Counted from the stretch's first letter, positions 1 to 11,503 are shown. The stretch: 64,000 nucleotides of DNA from Jackrogersella multiformis (GCA_902806575.1 CADCXD010000001.1:4154001-4218000); one strand, 5' to 3'. The notes: generated from the letters alone by a model not told the origin. Numbers and translations: made by a program.

Positions 1-145
1 ATTTGCCCTATTCATATCCCACACTTTGCCTTTATTGCTAGGTACTTATAGTATCACCCCGTGAAACTGTATCAATACCAAATATACCACCACCACCATC
101 AATAGCTTCCTACTTCCAACCCCATCGACACCACGTAAGACCAAC

Positions 146-602
146 ATGGACAGCTCCAAGGCAAACAATGGCCCAACCCCAGCGAGCCCCACCCGACGAA
201 GAGTACGTGATCTAATCCTATGTCGTCCTCCCATTAGGCATTAGATATCCAGTATCAGGTATGAGTTACTAACGTGCAATCGGCACAACCAGGGCTCCGG
301 ACCAGGCTTCGACGGGCTCATGAACCAGAAGCGCGCCAGCGACCCCAGCTCTCTCGCCCGACGAGCCAGTCTCCACGACCAGAAGCCCCACGCAGGCTTC
401 TTCGGACAGATGTGGCAGAAGTGAGTTCTCCTCCGCAACATCTCCCCCCTCTCCGTCTCCCTCTCCCCTCCCCAACCCCCTTCCATCCTCCTACTACAGG
501 ACAGCGAGACAGGAAGACGAGAAGAACCCGCAAGGACGCATCGAGCTGACATGCCACCACCCCCCCAGCTTCACACGCGGACCCCAAAGCCCTACGAAGT
601 AA
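146..602 (+). CDS. small conserved-looking fungal protein, three exons
   Basis: Model join(146..202, 293..420, 569..602), 72 aa. Exon 1 starts at the ATG at 146 and ends at a gtacgt donor. The first intron has a TACTAAC branch site near 267-273 and a cag acceptor. The second intron runs from gtgagt at 421 to an acceptor at 567-568 after a C-rich tract. Reading phases agree at both junctions. The protein is basic and Ser/Pro/Arg-rich, with two RRAS/RAS-type patches that could be kinase sites, and ends in an aromatic/glycine block (GFFGQMWQNFTRGPQSPTK). That ending resembles short conserved proteins seen in many filamentous fungi and sometimes labelled conidiation-associated, but I cannot name a family with certainty. 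No signal peptide or membrane segment is visible. An alternative acceptor near 500 gives a longer, less convincing tail. Confidence 0.6.
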
Positions 603-2400
603 ACTCATCGACCTCGTGTCGGTCGCGTAAGGGATGGATCCGCGGGTGTGTACGGGCGCAGCAGCACGCGCATGAGTAGAACGACTTGCGCACACCACAG
701 CAGTAGAGAGGAGTTTGAGAAGGAGTCTGAAGTGTGAACGACTTCATTGCTGAAAACAGGGCCGGCGTCGCCATCCAGATTGTGGGAAGAGTCGCGTAGG
801 GAGTCATCGTTATTATCGGCGATGCCGTGGCAGCCAGGCAGGAAACAAAAACAGGACGGCCGGTGTTCGGTTGGGTGTATCATTATCAACAGACCGCAGA
901 CTTAGCAATATCACAATTTGATAAGTTCCAATCTTTAACTTGCCCGTCCCCTTGCTTGCGTGCGTGTTATGAACCATGCATCTTTATCCTAAATGTATTA
1001 GGAGTTTTGGTATATATGCTTGAAGAACTAGTTGAAGGTGGAATACCTTGTTGGCTAGCCGTGGTGGTAGTAGATGTATGAATGATTCTCGACGTCTTGA
1101 TTAAGGTACTCGAGTATGTACGCACTTCCCCATATGTCATGTAAAGTTGTTCGTTCCTCTACCCATGCTAGTCAGTACTTACGCACCACGAGGTCAATGT
1201 GTAGAAGACGATCTAGTAACAACATAGTTCTCTATCGAACCATGAACGAGTAGCCGCATACTTGGGTATTTACATAGGCTAGGTACCTAGGTATGTACCT
1301 AGTCAAGGTCACCAGAAGAGCTTTATGCTGAACACCACCAGCACACATCACTCGCATCTAAAACATGTCACAATCAAGAGTCAACCGACAGTTGGGGGCG
1401 AGGCCTAGCTTGAATTCGCGCTACCCAGCTATTTACATACATGGGCTAGAGACTCCAGCGGCATCCCACTTGGATTAAAACCCCCCACCAGTTGCCCCCT
1501 TGTCAATTTGAGTTTTTTTTTTCTGCATTTTCACATTTTTGTCGGAGAGTAGGAACCTGCCCAGTTCCCAACCGCGAGTTGTTCACGACGGTTGTTGTGT
1601 ACGCCCGGATATGGCTTGTTTGCAATCGAGCCGGGGGCTTTTGTGACAGTACGGGCGAACCCGCGAACCTGTCCGCTGAGAGACGCGACCAGCCCGGCCC
1701 CGAGTCAACACAACGCACGCAAAAGCTTCTTTGGTGCCTTGTGGACCTTTCATCATCCTTCCAAAGCTAGTTCCCACGCCTCCGGGGGCTTCCACACCGA
1801 CCTGGGATATTCAGGAACGTTGTGAAAGAGGCGGATTGCCAGCGTGGGATGGGTTCTCCTCGGCCGAGTCCGAGATGCTGGCTCCGGAGCAAAGTAGCTT
1901 CTGCCGAGATTCGCAAAAGGATCAAAATATTGACTCCCCTGTATGGGAAGAACCCTCTTGGTCCGGCATATCGCCCTTACTATCGCGCTTATCTCCTTCA
2001 GAAAGAACCCAAGCAGATGGAGGTACATGTGACCCATGCGAGAGGCCCAAGGGGGGACGGTTAAGTGACATTCCGTGACTACCAGTCCCATGCCAACACT
2101 GAGCCCCAAGGGGTCACCGCAAGATGCCGAAGTACAAACTGCCGGTGCATCTTGTTTGTAAGGAGCAGCTCGATTGCTGAAAACTTCGAACAAAGAGGTA
2201 CTCCGGATTCCGTTTCCCATTTGATTCCAACAAAGAAAAAAAAGTCCCAGAGCTGTTGATTCAACTAGCTAACTGGGTCGTGACGTTGATTATTTCTGGG
2301 GACCAGCAACTCTGTAACTTGTGCAGGCAAACAGCGAGTGAAAGCTTCGGTGTTTTCTTAAACTGCAAGTTAGAGTAGGCAGTGATGTCGCCCGATAATC
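603..2400. other. gene-poor interval, no supported gene
   Basis: Open frames of 60-155 codons occur on both strands between about 1490 and 2260, but they overlap each other, lack recognisable motifs and have no convincing intron structure. Copies of the TACCTAGGTA-type palindrome lie near 1281-1300. The base composition is not AT-extreme, so this does not look like RIP-treated repeat DNA. Confidence 0.5.
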
Positions 2401-2551
2401 CATGGAGTTTGGCTTCCTCCCTCCATGTTATCTCTCTGGAAAAAACGAACCAGAGTGATGATTCGGATAGAGCAGGCTCCCTGACTCCATCTAATTTCTC
2501 TGGGTGATAGTATCCAGAGTAATCTCTCCGGATGAACAAACATACCCGGAG
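2401..2551. repeat. run of four short hairpins
   Basis: Four consecutive inverted repeats: CATGGAG (2401-2407) with CTCCATG (2421-2427); CTCTGG (2434-2439) with CCAGAG (2450-2455); CTCTGG (2498-2503) with CCAGAG (2514-2519); CTCCGG (2526-2531) with CCGGAG (2546-2551). Three right arms continue as AGTRA. The similarity between units suggests an old tandem or foldback repeat. No coding potential is seen. Confidence 0.5.
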
Positions 2552-2557
2552 TAAGTG

Positions 2558-3163
2558 AGGCCGTTTACCGTCATGCCTAGGACGGCACTCGTGGAGACTG
2601 ACTTCTTGCTGCAGGTAATATTAGCATATGCTGATACTGATCAATCTATCCGGTAGGACTTACACAACATTGGCGCCTGAAATGGACCCAGAACTTAAGA
2701 AAACGCCTCGAATGCTTGCTCGTATGAGGAATCAAATTGCCGTGCCGTAACTATTGCCATACAAGTATCTCCATTGATGCCAAGGTATTTTATCGTTAGC
2801 GTCGTGCGTACCGAAGTGAACTTGACCGAACGTAGAAGTCCTCTAGATCGTATACCTACTCGGTATATCTGGTTAGCCAATATCCCGTCGGAGGGAGGAA
2901 GAAACATGACGAGTGCTCACCCCACGTGACGAAGAACGCCATCTACCTTCTATAATGCCGGAAACTCAAGAATCATGGAAAATTTCGTTATGTTCGTACA
3001 TCCCATAGTAACCGTACATGCGCGTGGCGTTGTCTCTAGACGCAACGCCGCCACGCTAATTGAGGCCTTTTAAACGTCATGCCTAGGACCGTCGATGCCG
3101 GGAGTTCTCTATTTTCTCCACGACTACTTGGGGCCTTTTACCGTCCTGCCCAGGACGACGCGA
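2558..3163. repeat. three dispersed copies of a ~30-bp hairpin motif
   Basis: Copies at about 2558-2588, 3063-3098 and 3131-3163 share the pattern GGCC(g/t)TTTAcCGTC(a/c)TGCC(t/c)AGGACG. Each contains a small inverted repeat, for example CCGTC at 2568-2572 with GACGG at 2581-2585, and a near-perfect CGTCCTG-CC-CAGGACG at 3142-3157. The third copy has compensating changes that keep the stem. No gene is supported around them. Confidence 0.5.
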
Positions 3164-3640
3164 TGCTGGATGGGGAATGATGGCAGGCTTCAAGTCATTC
3201 TCTGGATATTATTGAATTGGGACGTCGGAAATATTCGATACACCTGTGCCAGCACATCTAGAGAAAGACTGCATCAGCATATGTAGAATCATGCAACGCG
3301 GTGGATGAGGTGCTGGAATATTGGGAGGCTAGCACGGGACTAGAACTCACCAATCGAACCGCGGACTACTGGATAGCATGGACGTTGTCGAAGGTTTATA
3401 TCCATTAGGTAGATGTACAATTTGAATATCGGAAGAGACCAAGATGCTTAGATAGGTATGTATTTGCCTGTGCCCTTCCAGTCTTAATTGTAGGAGCCAT
3501 AGAAAAAAGGGACACCATATTTGGAAGTTCAGAGACAACCTTGAGGTCGCTCCGCTTATGTCAATGAATTACATATTGAGGTGAAAGGTGATTTGAAGAT
3601 TATATTAATTGATGAACACCTGTTCGACTCTGATATAGAT
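3164..3640. other. non-coding, nothing recognised
   Basis: No gene, RNA or repeat could be supported. Short open frames on the minus strand are interrupted and have no family resemblance. Confidence 0.4.
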
Positions 3641-3785
3641 GGGAAAAGACATGAGACATGAGACATGTATTGTTTGGCTTTGGTGGTTGTCGAGAAGATG
3701 GAGGATGGAGGATGGAGGATGGAATATGGAATATGGAATATGGAAGTTGGAAAATGGAAAATGGAAGATGGAAGATGAAGGATGG
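3640..3785. repeat. GAGACAT and GGAT/GGAATAT minisatellite
   Basis: Tandem copies of GACATGA at about 3649-3667 are followed from about 3695 by GGATGGA units, then GGAATAT units and GGAAAAT/GGAAGAT units up to 3785. The unit is about 7 bp and drifts in steps. Long apparent open frames here are a by-product of the repeat. Confidence 0.75.
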
Positions 3786-4770
3786 AGGGTTGAATTCCAA
3801 GCAGGCTGAGTAAGAAGCTACCTAGGTACCCGATCTGCATTATGGGGCATATTATGTAATCAATAACGGTCCAGTTTGCCTTGCGGATATATATTTATCC
3901 GGGATCAGGATAACCTTAACCCACCAGCTCCTTCCAAGATTGCGGCTCAATTGCATGTGATCCACCCCCTGATCCACCCCCTGACGACCTCCTGATAATA
4001 GATGAAGAGAACTAACGACATATCACTTCTAAGGTTAGGAGATGATACAGACAATAGATAATACATTCGATGTCATTCATGTTTTTTCTTCTTCTCTTAA
4101 TTTGTGATGTTTTTAATTTTCTTGTTGGGACTCTAGGACCTAGGTTGAGTCTGGAGAAATAAAAGCAATAAGAAAACTCGTACTTACGCTTATGTATGAT
4201 GAATAGATTGATACCTTCATCATATTAATCAATTCATATAAACTACTTAAGTATAAAGGTCGAAATAAAAGAAGGATAAAAACGTACCACAAGGTGAGAA
4301 AACGGCATACTTACGTACTTTAGTAAGTATTAATGTTTGTAATATATATACATACGGATAAGGAACCACTTTAAAGAGAGAGGCAGCTTAAGTTAACCTG
4401 GTATTATAAAAATAAAAAGCCGGGTGGTTTAAGTCAGGTCAGATTATTTTAGCTACTTATTTTCTATGGTGGAAGTGCTAAGAAGAATCGTATTATTCAT
4501 GGTGGGTAAGTAACTTAAACGTGGTATTGAGGTTAACTATTACCTAGAAAGTATGAAGCACCTGAAGTGCTATGAGTAAATGGATTTTAATTATTTCACG
4601 TACCTAAGCAGCTGGCATGACAAGATACCGCGTTGTATAAAGGGCTGGCGGACGTGTGGCACCAGATGGGCGCGTTGGTCACAGCGTCGGGTGACCGCTG
4701 TCGTCGCCCACCCACCAACGAATGAAGGGTTATATAGCATAATAAAAGCATGATCTTTCAACAATTGGGT
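3786..4770. other. AT-rich non-coding DNA
   Basis: AT-rich and full of stops in all frames. No gene or RNA was recognised. Confidence 0.5.
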
Positions 4771-4772
4771 TA

Positions 4773-5083
4773 TCCCCAGTGGCCGAGTGGTTATGCCTCT
4801 TGGTTCCTGGTAGGTATTCGGCTGATAGGTGCACTCCCCCGCGAAGGGTCGTATCTACTGTCTGTGACAACTCACAGGCTCAAGTTGGTTGAATGCAGTA
4901 GTGTCCGCCTGGGGGTTTGACTAAAACACCGAAGGGGAATATCTATTTTTTTTTAAATTCCCCCCTTATGTTTCACTTGATGCCTACCTGAATCCGTGAA
5001 TAGGTAGCCACGACATATTAAAGTAGATATGAGTTAGTTAGCAACGGGTTCGATCCGCGTTTATGCACCACACTTTTTTTTTT
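4773..5083 (+). ncRNA. tRNA-like / Pol III unit, possibly tRNA-derived and disrupted
   Basis: A good internal box A (TGGCCGAGTGG, about 4780-4790) is preceded by TCCCCAG. A box-B-like GGTTCGATCC (about 5047-5056) lies roughly 260 bp downstream, followed by a run of ten T at about 5073-5082. A second T run stands near 4948. CTGGGG near 4909-4914 can pair with the segment before box A, and a CTGTGA/TCACAG hairpin lies between them. No standard cloverleaf with a usable anticodon arm could be built. It could be an interrupted Ser/Leu-type tRNA pseudogene or a SINE-like element. The A/B spacing is far longer than in a normal tRNA gene. Confidence 0.3.
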
Positions 5084-5499
5084 CTTTTTGCACTATCTTC
5101 CTCCTTCCCTGCTATTACTTACTCTCTGAATTAATCTATTATTATTTACCTTTTGAGATTTAAAATATAGATAGCTACATGATTACCTACTCCTTCATTA
5201 TTTTAAATATAATGATAAATCATTTACGATGTAATTAATCAATGACATTTAAATTATTGTCAAAACTGGATCGACATTACATATAATAGCTCTAATTCTC
5301 AAATTACTCTTAAATTATCGAGTGCCATTTTATGGGATTAGATTTCAAAGTGAAAAACATTGTACGATTCATAGTATTGAAAGCAATTATTACGGGTGTT
5401 TAACCGCGGTTTGTACTACTAATGACTATCGACAATGATCCCGTATTGTACCAACCATGTTCCCTATTTGAGAATGCCATTTGCGTAGTTATTCGGCAG
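5084..5499. other. AT-rich intergenic DNA
   Basis: Downstream side of the minus-strand gene at 5500-6855. No gene or RNA is recognised. Confidence 0.5.
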
Positions 5500-6855
5500 T
5501 TAACCATCGTATTGATCCATCATCTGGAAGCCTCTCTCTCTAAGCTCTGTGGCTGTGGCAGGAAATGTGTTAGGCGCGGTCATAATCTCTTCGATGATCT
5601 CACTTGATACCTCGACAGAGTCAGGCGAGACACGGCGGCTAGCCGGCGCGGAAAGATGGGTTCGAGCACTTCCGCCAATCCAGCCCTCATTGATGGAGAA
5701 AAGGTCATCCAGCTTCTTCAAAAACTCGTCTATCCACTCGTCCTGCTGTGGTCGTCGGTGCGATGGCTCTGCTGCTCTGGGATAATCAGGGAGGCCTGGT
5801 TTGAAGATGACCAATCGATAAGTCCAGCGACTAGAATCACGATAGAGCTTGGTTAGACAAACCATCATTCCGGCCCGGAAACATAACTTCTGCCAGGTAA
5901 CCGGGATGGCTTGGTCTCTCTCCCGTGCTAGTGCTGTGGCTTCGTCCACTTTGAAGAACCAAGGGGTGAGAAGGCCCATCACATGCTTCTTGGACTCCTT
6001 CCCAGTCTTCGCGAATTCATCTTGGGCGTAGCTCATGAATTCGTCGACAGTGGAGTAGAAGCGAGAGTTGTGTCCCGTAGGCTGGTACCATTCTTGGCGC
6101 TGCTTGTCGGCGATGAACGCAACGGGAGACAGAAAGAGTGAGACGTTGAAGTCAGGCGTTGTCTCGGTCAAAGATACCCAGCAAAGGTAACGGCGGATGG
6201 TAGTGGGGAGGTCTTGGTCATGGGGATATACTGGGATATCTTCGTCGTCCATCTTATGCTGGTAGTCAACGCCGAAAAGTGCCTTGCGAGTTTCTGTCTC
6301 GGCAATGATCGCTACATCTCGTGGGCCAAAATAGGCAGGAGGCCAAGCGCGAGCTATTTTACTAGAGCGCTTAGGAGGATCTAGACCGGGAACACGTCGA
6401 GTAGCCATGGTGCTGTCCACCTCATCGATAATTTTGACGACATAATCTACCGCGCTAACCAGCTTTTTGGTGGTTCCACTGGCCGTTGTAGATGGATTCT
6501 CGGCCAGATAGCGACGGCGGGCGACGACAAACAGGTTGATGAGTTCCTCAATACGATCGGGAGGGAAAGGAGCCTCCGAGTGCTCTGCGTTCCAGTTGGC
6601 AAGGATTAGATGGTAGAAGGCCTTGTCGCCTCGGAGGCGACAGTACACATCCTTGAATCGGATGTACATGAGAAAGACGAGGTTGACTTGTTTGACGATC
6701 GAGTCTCGAGCCTCATCTGGGGTGAAATCATTACTCGCGGTCCTGACAATGGACATAAGAATGCAGTCCGGTGTCATGCATAGTTCTTGGACTGAATCGA
6801 ATCGAAAGCCTTCGAGAAGGTCGACGCCTAATCGCAGAGCCTTAGCTGGCCTCAT
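5500..6855 (-). CDS. hypothetical protein, 451 aa, function unknown
   Basis: Single uninterrupted frame of 451 codons from the ATG at 6855 to a stop at 5500. Codon use is normal and no lesions are seen, so it is probably a real gene. I do not recognise the family. The protein is soluble-looking with no signal peptide or membrane helix. It has an internal basic-aromatic stretch (PPKRSSKIARAWPPAYFGPRDV, about residues 160-181) and a C-terminal acidic tail. Upstream on the same strand a gttagt donor (near 6921) and a ctcag acceptor just before the ATG suggest an intron in the 5' leader, or a short extra coding exon that I could not confirm. Confidence 0.6.
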   Translation of the reverse strand: MRPAKALRLGVDLLEGFRFDSVQELCMTPDCILMSIVRTASNDFTPDEARDSIVKQVNLVFLMYIRFKDVYCRLRGDKAFYHLILANWNAEHSEAPFPPDRIEELINLFVVARRRYLAENPSTTASGTTKKLVSAVDYVVKIIDEVDSTMATRRVPGLDPPKRSSKIARAWPPAYFGPRDVAIIAETETRKALFGVDYQHKMDDEDIPVYPHDQDLPTTIRRYLCWVSLTETTPDFNVSLFLSPVAFIADKQRQEWYQPTGHNSRFYSTVDEFMSYAQDEFAKTGKESKKHVMGLLTPWFFKVDEATALARERDQAIPVTWQKLCFRAGMMVCLTKLYRDSSRWTYRLVIFKPGLPDYPRAAEPSHRRPQQDEWIDEFLKKLDDLFSINEGWIGGSARTHLSAPASRRVSPDSVEVSSEIIEEIMTAPNTFPATATELRERGFQMMDQYDG

Positions 6856-8107
6856 CGTCGACTGAGATTAGGATTAGATTAATTTGGCTTGAGGATGGTG
6901 GATGGGCAAGTTGTAACTAACCTGGTAATTCACCTTTTCGAGGAGCTTGGTAAATGGAGTCTTAGAGAATAGGAATGATATCTCAAGTGAGGGTAAGAGA
7001 TACGGGCGCCGTAATGATGCACCTAATAGTGGTTGATGCGGGTGATGGGAAGGATGGAAGTAAGTTAGGTTGGGTTGATGTAGAATAAAATAAAATGAGA
7101 AAATATTCCCATAACAATAGATACGGGAAACGACGCGCGACCCAGTTGCAAACCTGGCTGATTAGGTGGTAGGAGGAAGCGCGAAGGGGTAAAAGGAAGG
7201 TGGTATAACAAAATGAATAGGATAGTCTTCCACAGCTGGACCTTCCGAGAAGAGGCAGCTGCTCGAATACATTTGTTGAAGATGAGATGACGAGGTAAAT
7301 GGTACACATCGGCTGAGGGTCTTGTGCTGGTAGATGTCCGCACAATTACCTATGTGGGCATCCTTACAGTAAATGTTGAACCTCAGTACCTAGGTACCTA
7401 AGATGGATGAATACATTCTGTAGTAGCATCTCTTTTGACTTGTTGATTAGGCCAATGTCATAACAAAACCGACGACTCAACCTTGATTATTCGAGTGTCT
7501 AGAGTTCGATATAGTTAACCCAGAGAATATTCATGTAAAATTGATCCATTTTATTACGAGGTATTGTGATCGACTCGGAAAGTATGGCATCATTGTATAT
7601 GAATAAGTCTTAACATGGATAAAATTTCATACCACAATAAGGGATTTGAACATATGTTCAGCGAACAAACCGTGAAGGCTCAGTAAATCCCCAATGTGAA
7701 TACCATGTAATCTGGTATTATTTCGATAAGTGAACTGTAATAGATAAGTTGGAATGGGATACATACAAGATACCTACCTATTTTAAGGGGCATCTGAGGT
7801 TCATAGACCTTCATATAACATGTTCCAACATTTTCTAAAAATTTCTATGCCCTTGGGTTAACATTTAACTTGAGGGTGTCATCCTTCGTTAAGCTCTTGA
7901 TTTTGATCGTGATATACTCATTCTTGTCAAGTGCAAAGTGACAAAACTTATTCAAGACAATAGGGTTCTAAGCATACTATACAAGACAGTAAAAAGGTCA
8001 TTGAGGTGCCACCGCTCTTAAAAAGTAGACCAAATAAACCAAGAAAAGCCACATGAGCATGAATCAAGGATCAATCGTTGCTGATATTTGAGTATATTCA
8101 GATTTTC
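6856..8107. other. intergenic, nothing beyond one TACCTAGGTA palindrome
   Basis: Contains the upstream region of the 451-aa gene and the 3' side of hxB. A palindromic TACCTAGGTACC stands near 7387-7398. Open frames at 6983-7345 on the minus strand are low-complexity and unsupported. Confidence 0.5.
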
Positions 8108-10660
8108 CTACACAGGATCTACAAGCACTTTGTCTCCTACCATAATGGTAGAAAACTGGGCCTCCTTAGTTTCAGGACTCGGCGAGGGCAGATGACACAT
8201 GTGCGTCCCAAAGAACACCTTGCCATCAAATCTTCTCGTTTTAGACAAGGTGACGAAAGGTTCCTCGCCCTTTTCTGCTGTTTCTTGATCTATGCATATC
8301 ATATGGCACCTCCGGCAGGAGCCTAGCATCTTGAAATCCTGTTGGCCGATCCGCAATCTTGACCAATGGTCCTCCGAATAAGCCAATGACTGCGGACCCG
8401 AAGTCGACGAGCCAACGACGATGTTAGCACGGAATACTTCTGGAGAGACTGCTTTCCCGCCCTGCTCGGTTATCTGGCGGTTTAACGCCTCGAGACTAGA
8501 TAGGTTGATCGCTAGAATAGGGCTCTCATTCGATAGGAGTATTCGTCGTCGTTCAGACTCCGTGTCTGAGTCTGGAGGTGTATCTATACCTGGGAACTGA
8601 CAGGGCATCTTGCACTGTATCTTCCTATTGACTCTTTGGTGTTTTTGAAGGTGAGCTTTAGCGTGCCGCATACTCTTCCCCAAACCGCCAGGGGGGAAAC
8701 GAGCTAGTGCACATGGCACCCCAAGGATAGCCGTGAAGAAGTCGTTGACCTCGCGGGAAGTGTAAATCTGTGCTGATATTTCTTCACCGCAAACTCTAGA
8801 TGCCATCGGCTTGGAAGTAGCGCTTGCTTGGAAGAGACTTGGGTTTGCCGATAAAGGAACTGCTATTTCAGATGGGGCCTGCTGTAGAGGAGGCCCCCGG
8901 TACGAAACTCGCAATTGTCCTTTGGAAAAATCAACCACCGGCTGAACGAGACTCATGCGTGGGTGACGTTTTTGACTCAAGGCCTGACCAGTCCCTCGAT
9001 GAACCAAGCACCATTCTCGATCCCACGCTAGTCCTTCCGCTCTTACTTCCCATGTCATTCCGTTAGGAATAAGGAACCCGCCACAGCTCTTGATAGGGAA
9101 TACTGTAATGCTTTTTATATACATGTCCGATAGATCTTGGCGAGTTGGAATTAAACTTGGTGGTGTGGGCTCAGGTACATTTTCGAGCTGGTAGAATTCA
9201 ATAATGAAAGCGATGAATTTATCAACGTCTGAAATGGTACTCATAGCCCCTAAGCTCACTCGGATGACTCCGGTTGGTTTTCCGCTCATGATATCATTTT
9301 CCGATCCGCATCTAAATCCCGCAGAGAAATTTCGCTTCATTTCCCACGGCTCGAGGCCAAGGGAACGTGCAATTCCACCCGGGTTGCAAAGTCCTCCAGT
9401 ACGGACATGAAATCGCTTGAGCACCGCGAGTTTCTCGAATTCAATCAAGCTGATCCAACCCCCCAGGTGATTTTGTAGGTTGAAGGCCACAATAGGGCCA
9501 TTTCCCAAAGTAGATCCTACTCGTCTCGATGTTAGGGATGGACTAGAGTACACGACACATACTGGTTGACCATTGCTATGTTTCAAGACGGCCAGACCAT
9601 CGTGTAGTCTTTGACTTAGAAAGGATGTATGGGATGAAACATCTTTCATAGACCCGAACAGCTGGCGGTGAACATCAAGGGCCGAGTCTAAGGCGATGAT
9701 ATTATGCACTGGTAGCGTTCCATCTTCCAGCGACTCATGCAAGGCTTGTGTTTTGGGAGCATGCCATTGCTCCTTGAGACATACCACCATATCAACAGTA
9801 CCGCCCCCGAAATATCTTCGGGATTGGAAGATGGATGCCGCTTGACGTCGCACAATAAGTCCGCCCAGATCGGGAAACCCAAACATTTTGTAGAAACTGA
9901 GAACAGTGAAGTCCGGTGCTGTTTCTGAGTTGCTTAGGTCTAGAGGGGATGTCGTGACGAACGCCGCGGCATCTAGTAGAGTAAAAGTTGGACGACCTAA
10001 TGCGGATTGATGTTTGCGTAACCTTTCGGACCAATCTAGAGGAAATCGGGAGCCATCCATATTGGACTGCGCCGGATAGGCAAAAAGGAGTGGTCTGTCA
10101 CGACGAGCAAAATCGGTAGCGGGTTCGGTTCCGCCAAGCCAACTATTTACAGCAGCGTCGTCGAGACAGAGATTATGCGCAGCTTCTTCTCGAACACCTA
10201 TCAAGCTGGTATGACATGCCTGATGATACAGATAGTCAAAGCCATGAGGGTGAGCTCGAAATGCTTCGGCCACAAGCTTAATGCCTGCGGTTGCGTTAGC
10301 AACAAACACGAGGTCAAACTCGGAAGGATCGGCGTTGAAGAATTGCAAAACGCGGAGCCGAACATCTTCAATCCGAGAGGTAGATGTCTGCGAGGACGAA
10401 GAAGCAGAATGCGGATTGCCGAAGAGATTGGACGTCATATCCGCAGCGAATCTGTCCACAAGGGACTTCGCATACGGGGTTATCCCGGCATGGTCGAGAT
10501 AGATTTCATCTGGGTTATTTGTTAGTCAAAGGTATTCTGATGAGAAGAGCTGACGGTGAGGTAAGGCTTGGCTTGGCTTGCCTCGTAGCATAGGAAACTC
10601 ATGTTCTCGAAGCCCCTCGATGTGGCTGTTATATGCCGTGCTACCATCATCGTCCATCAT
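8108..10660 (-). CDS. hxB: molybdenum cofactor sulfurase (MoCo sulfurase)
   Basis: Model complement(join(8108..10509, 10582..10660)), 826 aa, close to the usual length of the fungal enzyme. It uses cysteine sulfur to convert dioxo-Mo cofactor to the mono-oxo, sulfido form needed by xanthine dehydrogenase and nicotinate hydroxylase. The N-terminal two thirds are a class V aminotransferase fold with the early YLDHAG and NLFGNPHSAS blocks and the PLP-lysine context SFYKMFGFPDLGG (Lys near residue 234). The C-terminal third is a MOSC domain with VFPIKSCGG, AWDREW and GSCRRCHMICID. The first exon (from MMDDDG) matches the family N-terminus, and an in-frame stop lies upstream. The only intron (10510-10581) begins with GC rather than GT (GAG|GCAAGC) and ends AG; phase and conserved residues (ML-R-DEIYLDHAG) support it. 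Confidence 0.93.
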
Positions 10661-11265
10661 GTCGATATCGGTGATGTTCAAATTAGGAGAAGCCGAGACA
10701 TTGAAGCCGTCCTACCCACCAAGCACAAACACAAACACACAATGACTCGAGATAGCATTAAGTAATTTGTAAAGTAAATAAAATAAAATAGAAATAAAAA
10801 AGCCTAAAGGTCATCACAGATGGTATTCATCATTCGGGCTGCCCAAGAGTGGGATATGGGACGGGACGCTGATGTGGCGATAGAGATTAGATACCCGAGG
10901 TGCGTACGATGACCATATGCTAACAGGACCCAGGTAGGTAGTATACCAATGATAAGCCGCTGTCCACAGCTGTCGAGCTAAGAAATGCTTAGAAATGTTA
11001 AGAGAGACAAATGCATTCCAGCTGTTCGGAGTTCGCCTTATTCCAAAGGTTTAGTGGGACAAGTGCTTATGTAACATATCTCCTGCGTCAAAGGTGGGGG
11101 AGGCTAGAGAGGAGCTCGGGCCTCATAAATGGAATTAATTGTCCCACTGTATTGACCCATATATTTATGCTCTAGCAGTTATAGATGGACACTAAGCTGC
11201 ACTAACCACAACGCGCCTTAGCGGGCCGCCGGGTCGCGTCTTCGAAACTATGGAGGACCTGGCAC
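10661..11265. other. intergenic between divergent hxB and cdc6
   Basis: Shared upstream region of two divergently transcribed genes. No coding potential or RNA gene is seen. Confidence 0.5.
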
Positions 11266-11330
11266 TTTACGCGATTTCATGAGCGACTTCCTAGGAAGTC
11301 GCGTAGGTATTGTGGACCCGCGTCAATTTC
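11229..11330. promoter_or_regulatory. cdc6 upstream region with CGCG boxes and a 20-bp palindrome
   Basis: About 170-275 bp before the cdc6 start there are four CGCG-containing boxes: TCGCGTC near 11233, ACGCGAT near 11269, TCGCGT at 11299-11304 and CCGCGTC near 11318. The third overlaps a perfect 20-bp palindrome at 11283-11302 whose half-site is GCGACTTCCT. Cell-cycle MBF/Swi6-type factors bind ACGCG-core elements upstream of DNA replication genes in yeasts. A similar role here is inference. Confidence 0.35.
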
Positions 11331-11503
11331 CCTTTTCCCCTTGCTGTTGCTGTTGCCAAGTCAATGACACCTTAAAACAATTCCCTTCGTTCCTAACTCA
11401 TACTGTACATCCATCCGTACACCTTCCACATATCGAATTCTTTTGTATCTCCCAGCTTCACAGCTTCCCCAATTCCACATTCGATAAATAATCATAGTTC
11501 AAG

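Noticed and set aside
1731..2264. Overlapping open frames of 80-155 codons on both strands
   Set aside because: They contradict each other, lack motifs and splice structure, and no family resemblance was recognised.
3640..3785. CRISPR-like array
   Set aside because: Head-to-tail 7-bp units without spacers, in a eukaryotic genome.
3556..3840. 94-codon frame of repeated Pro-Ser-Ser-Ile-Phe units
   Set aside because: Translation artefact of the GGAT-type minisatellite.
7065..7345. Overlapping minus-strand frames upstream of the 451-aa gene
   Set aside because: Low-complexity, hydrophobic and without start context, motif or conservation that can be seen.
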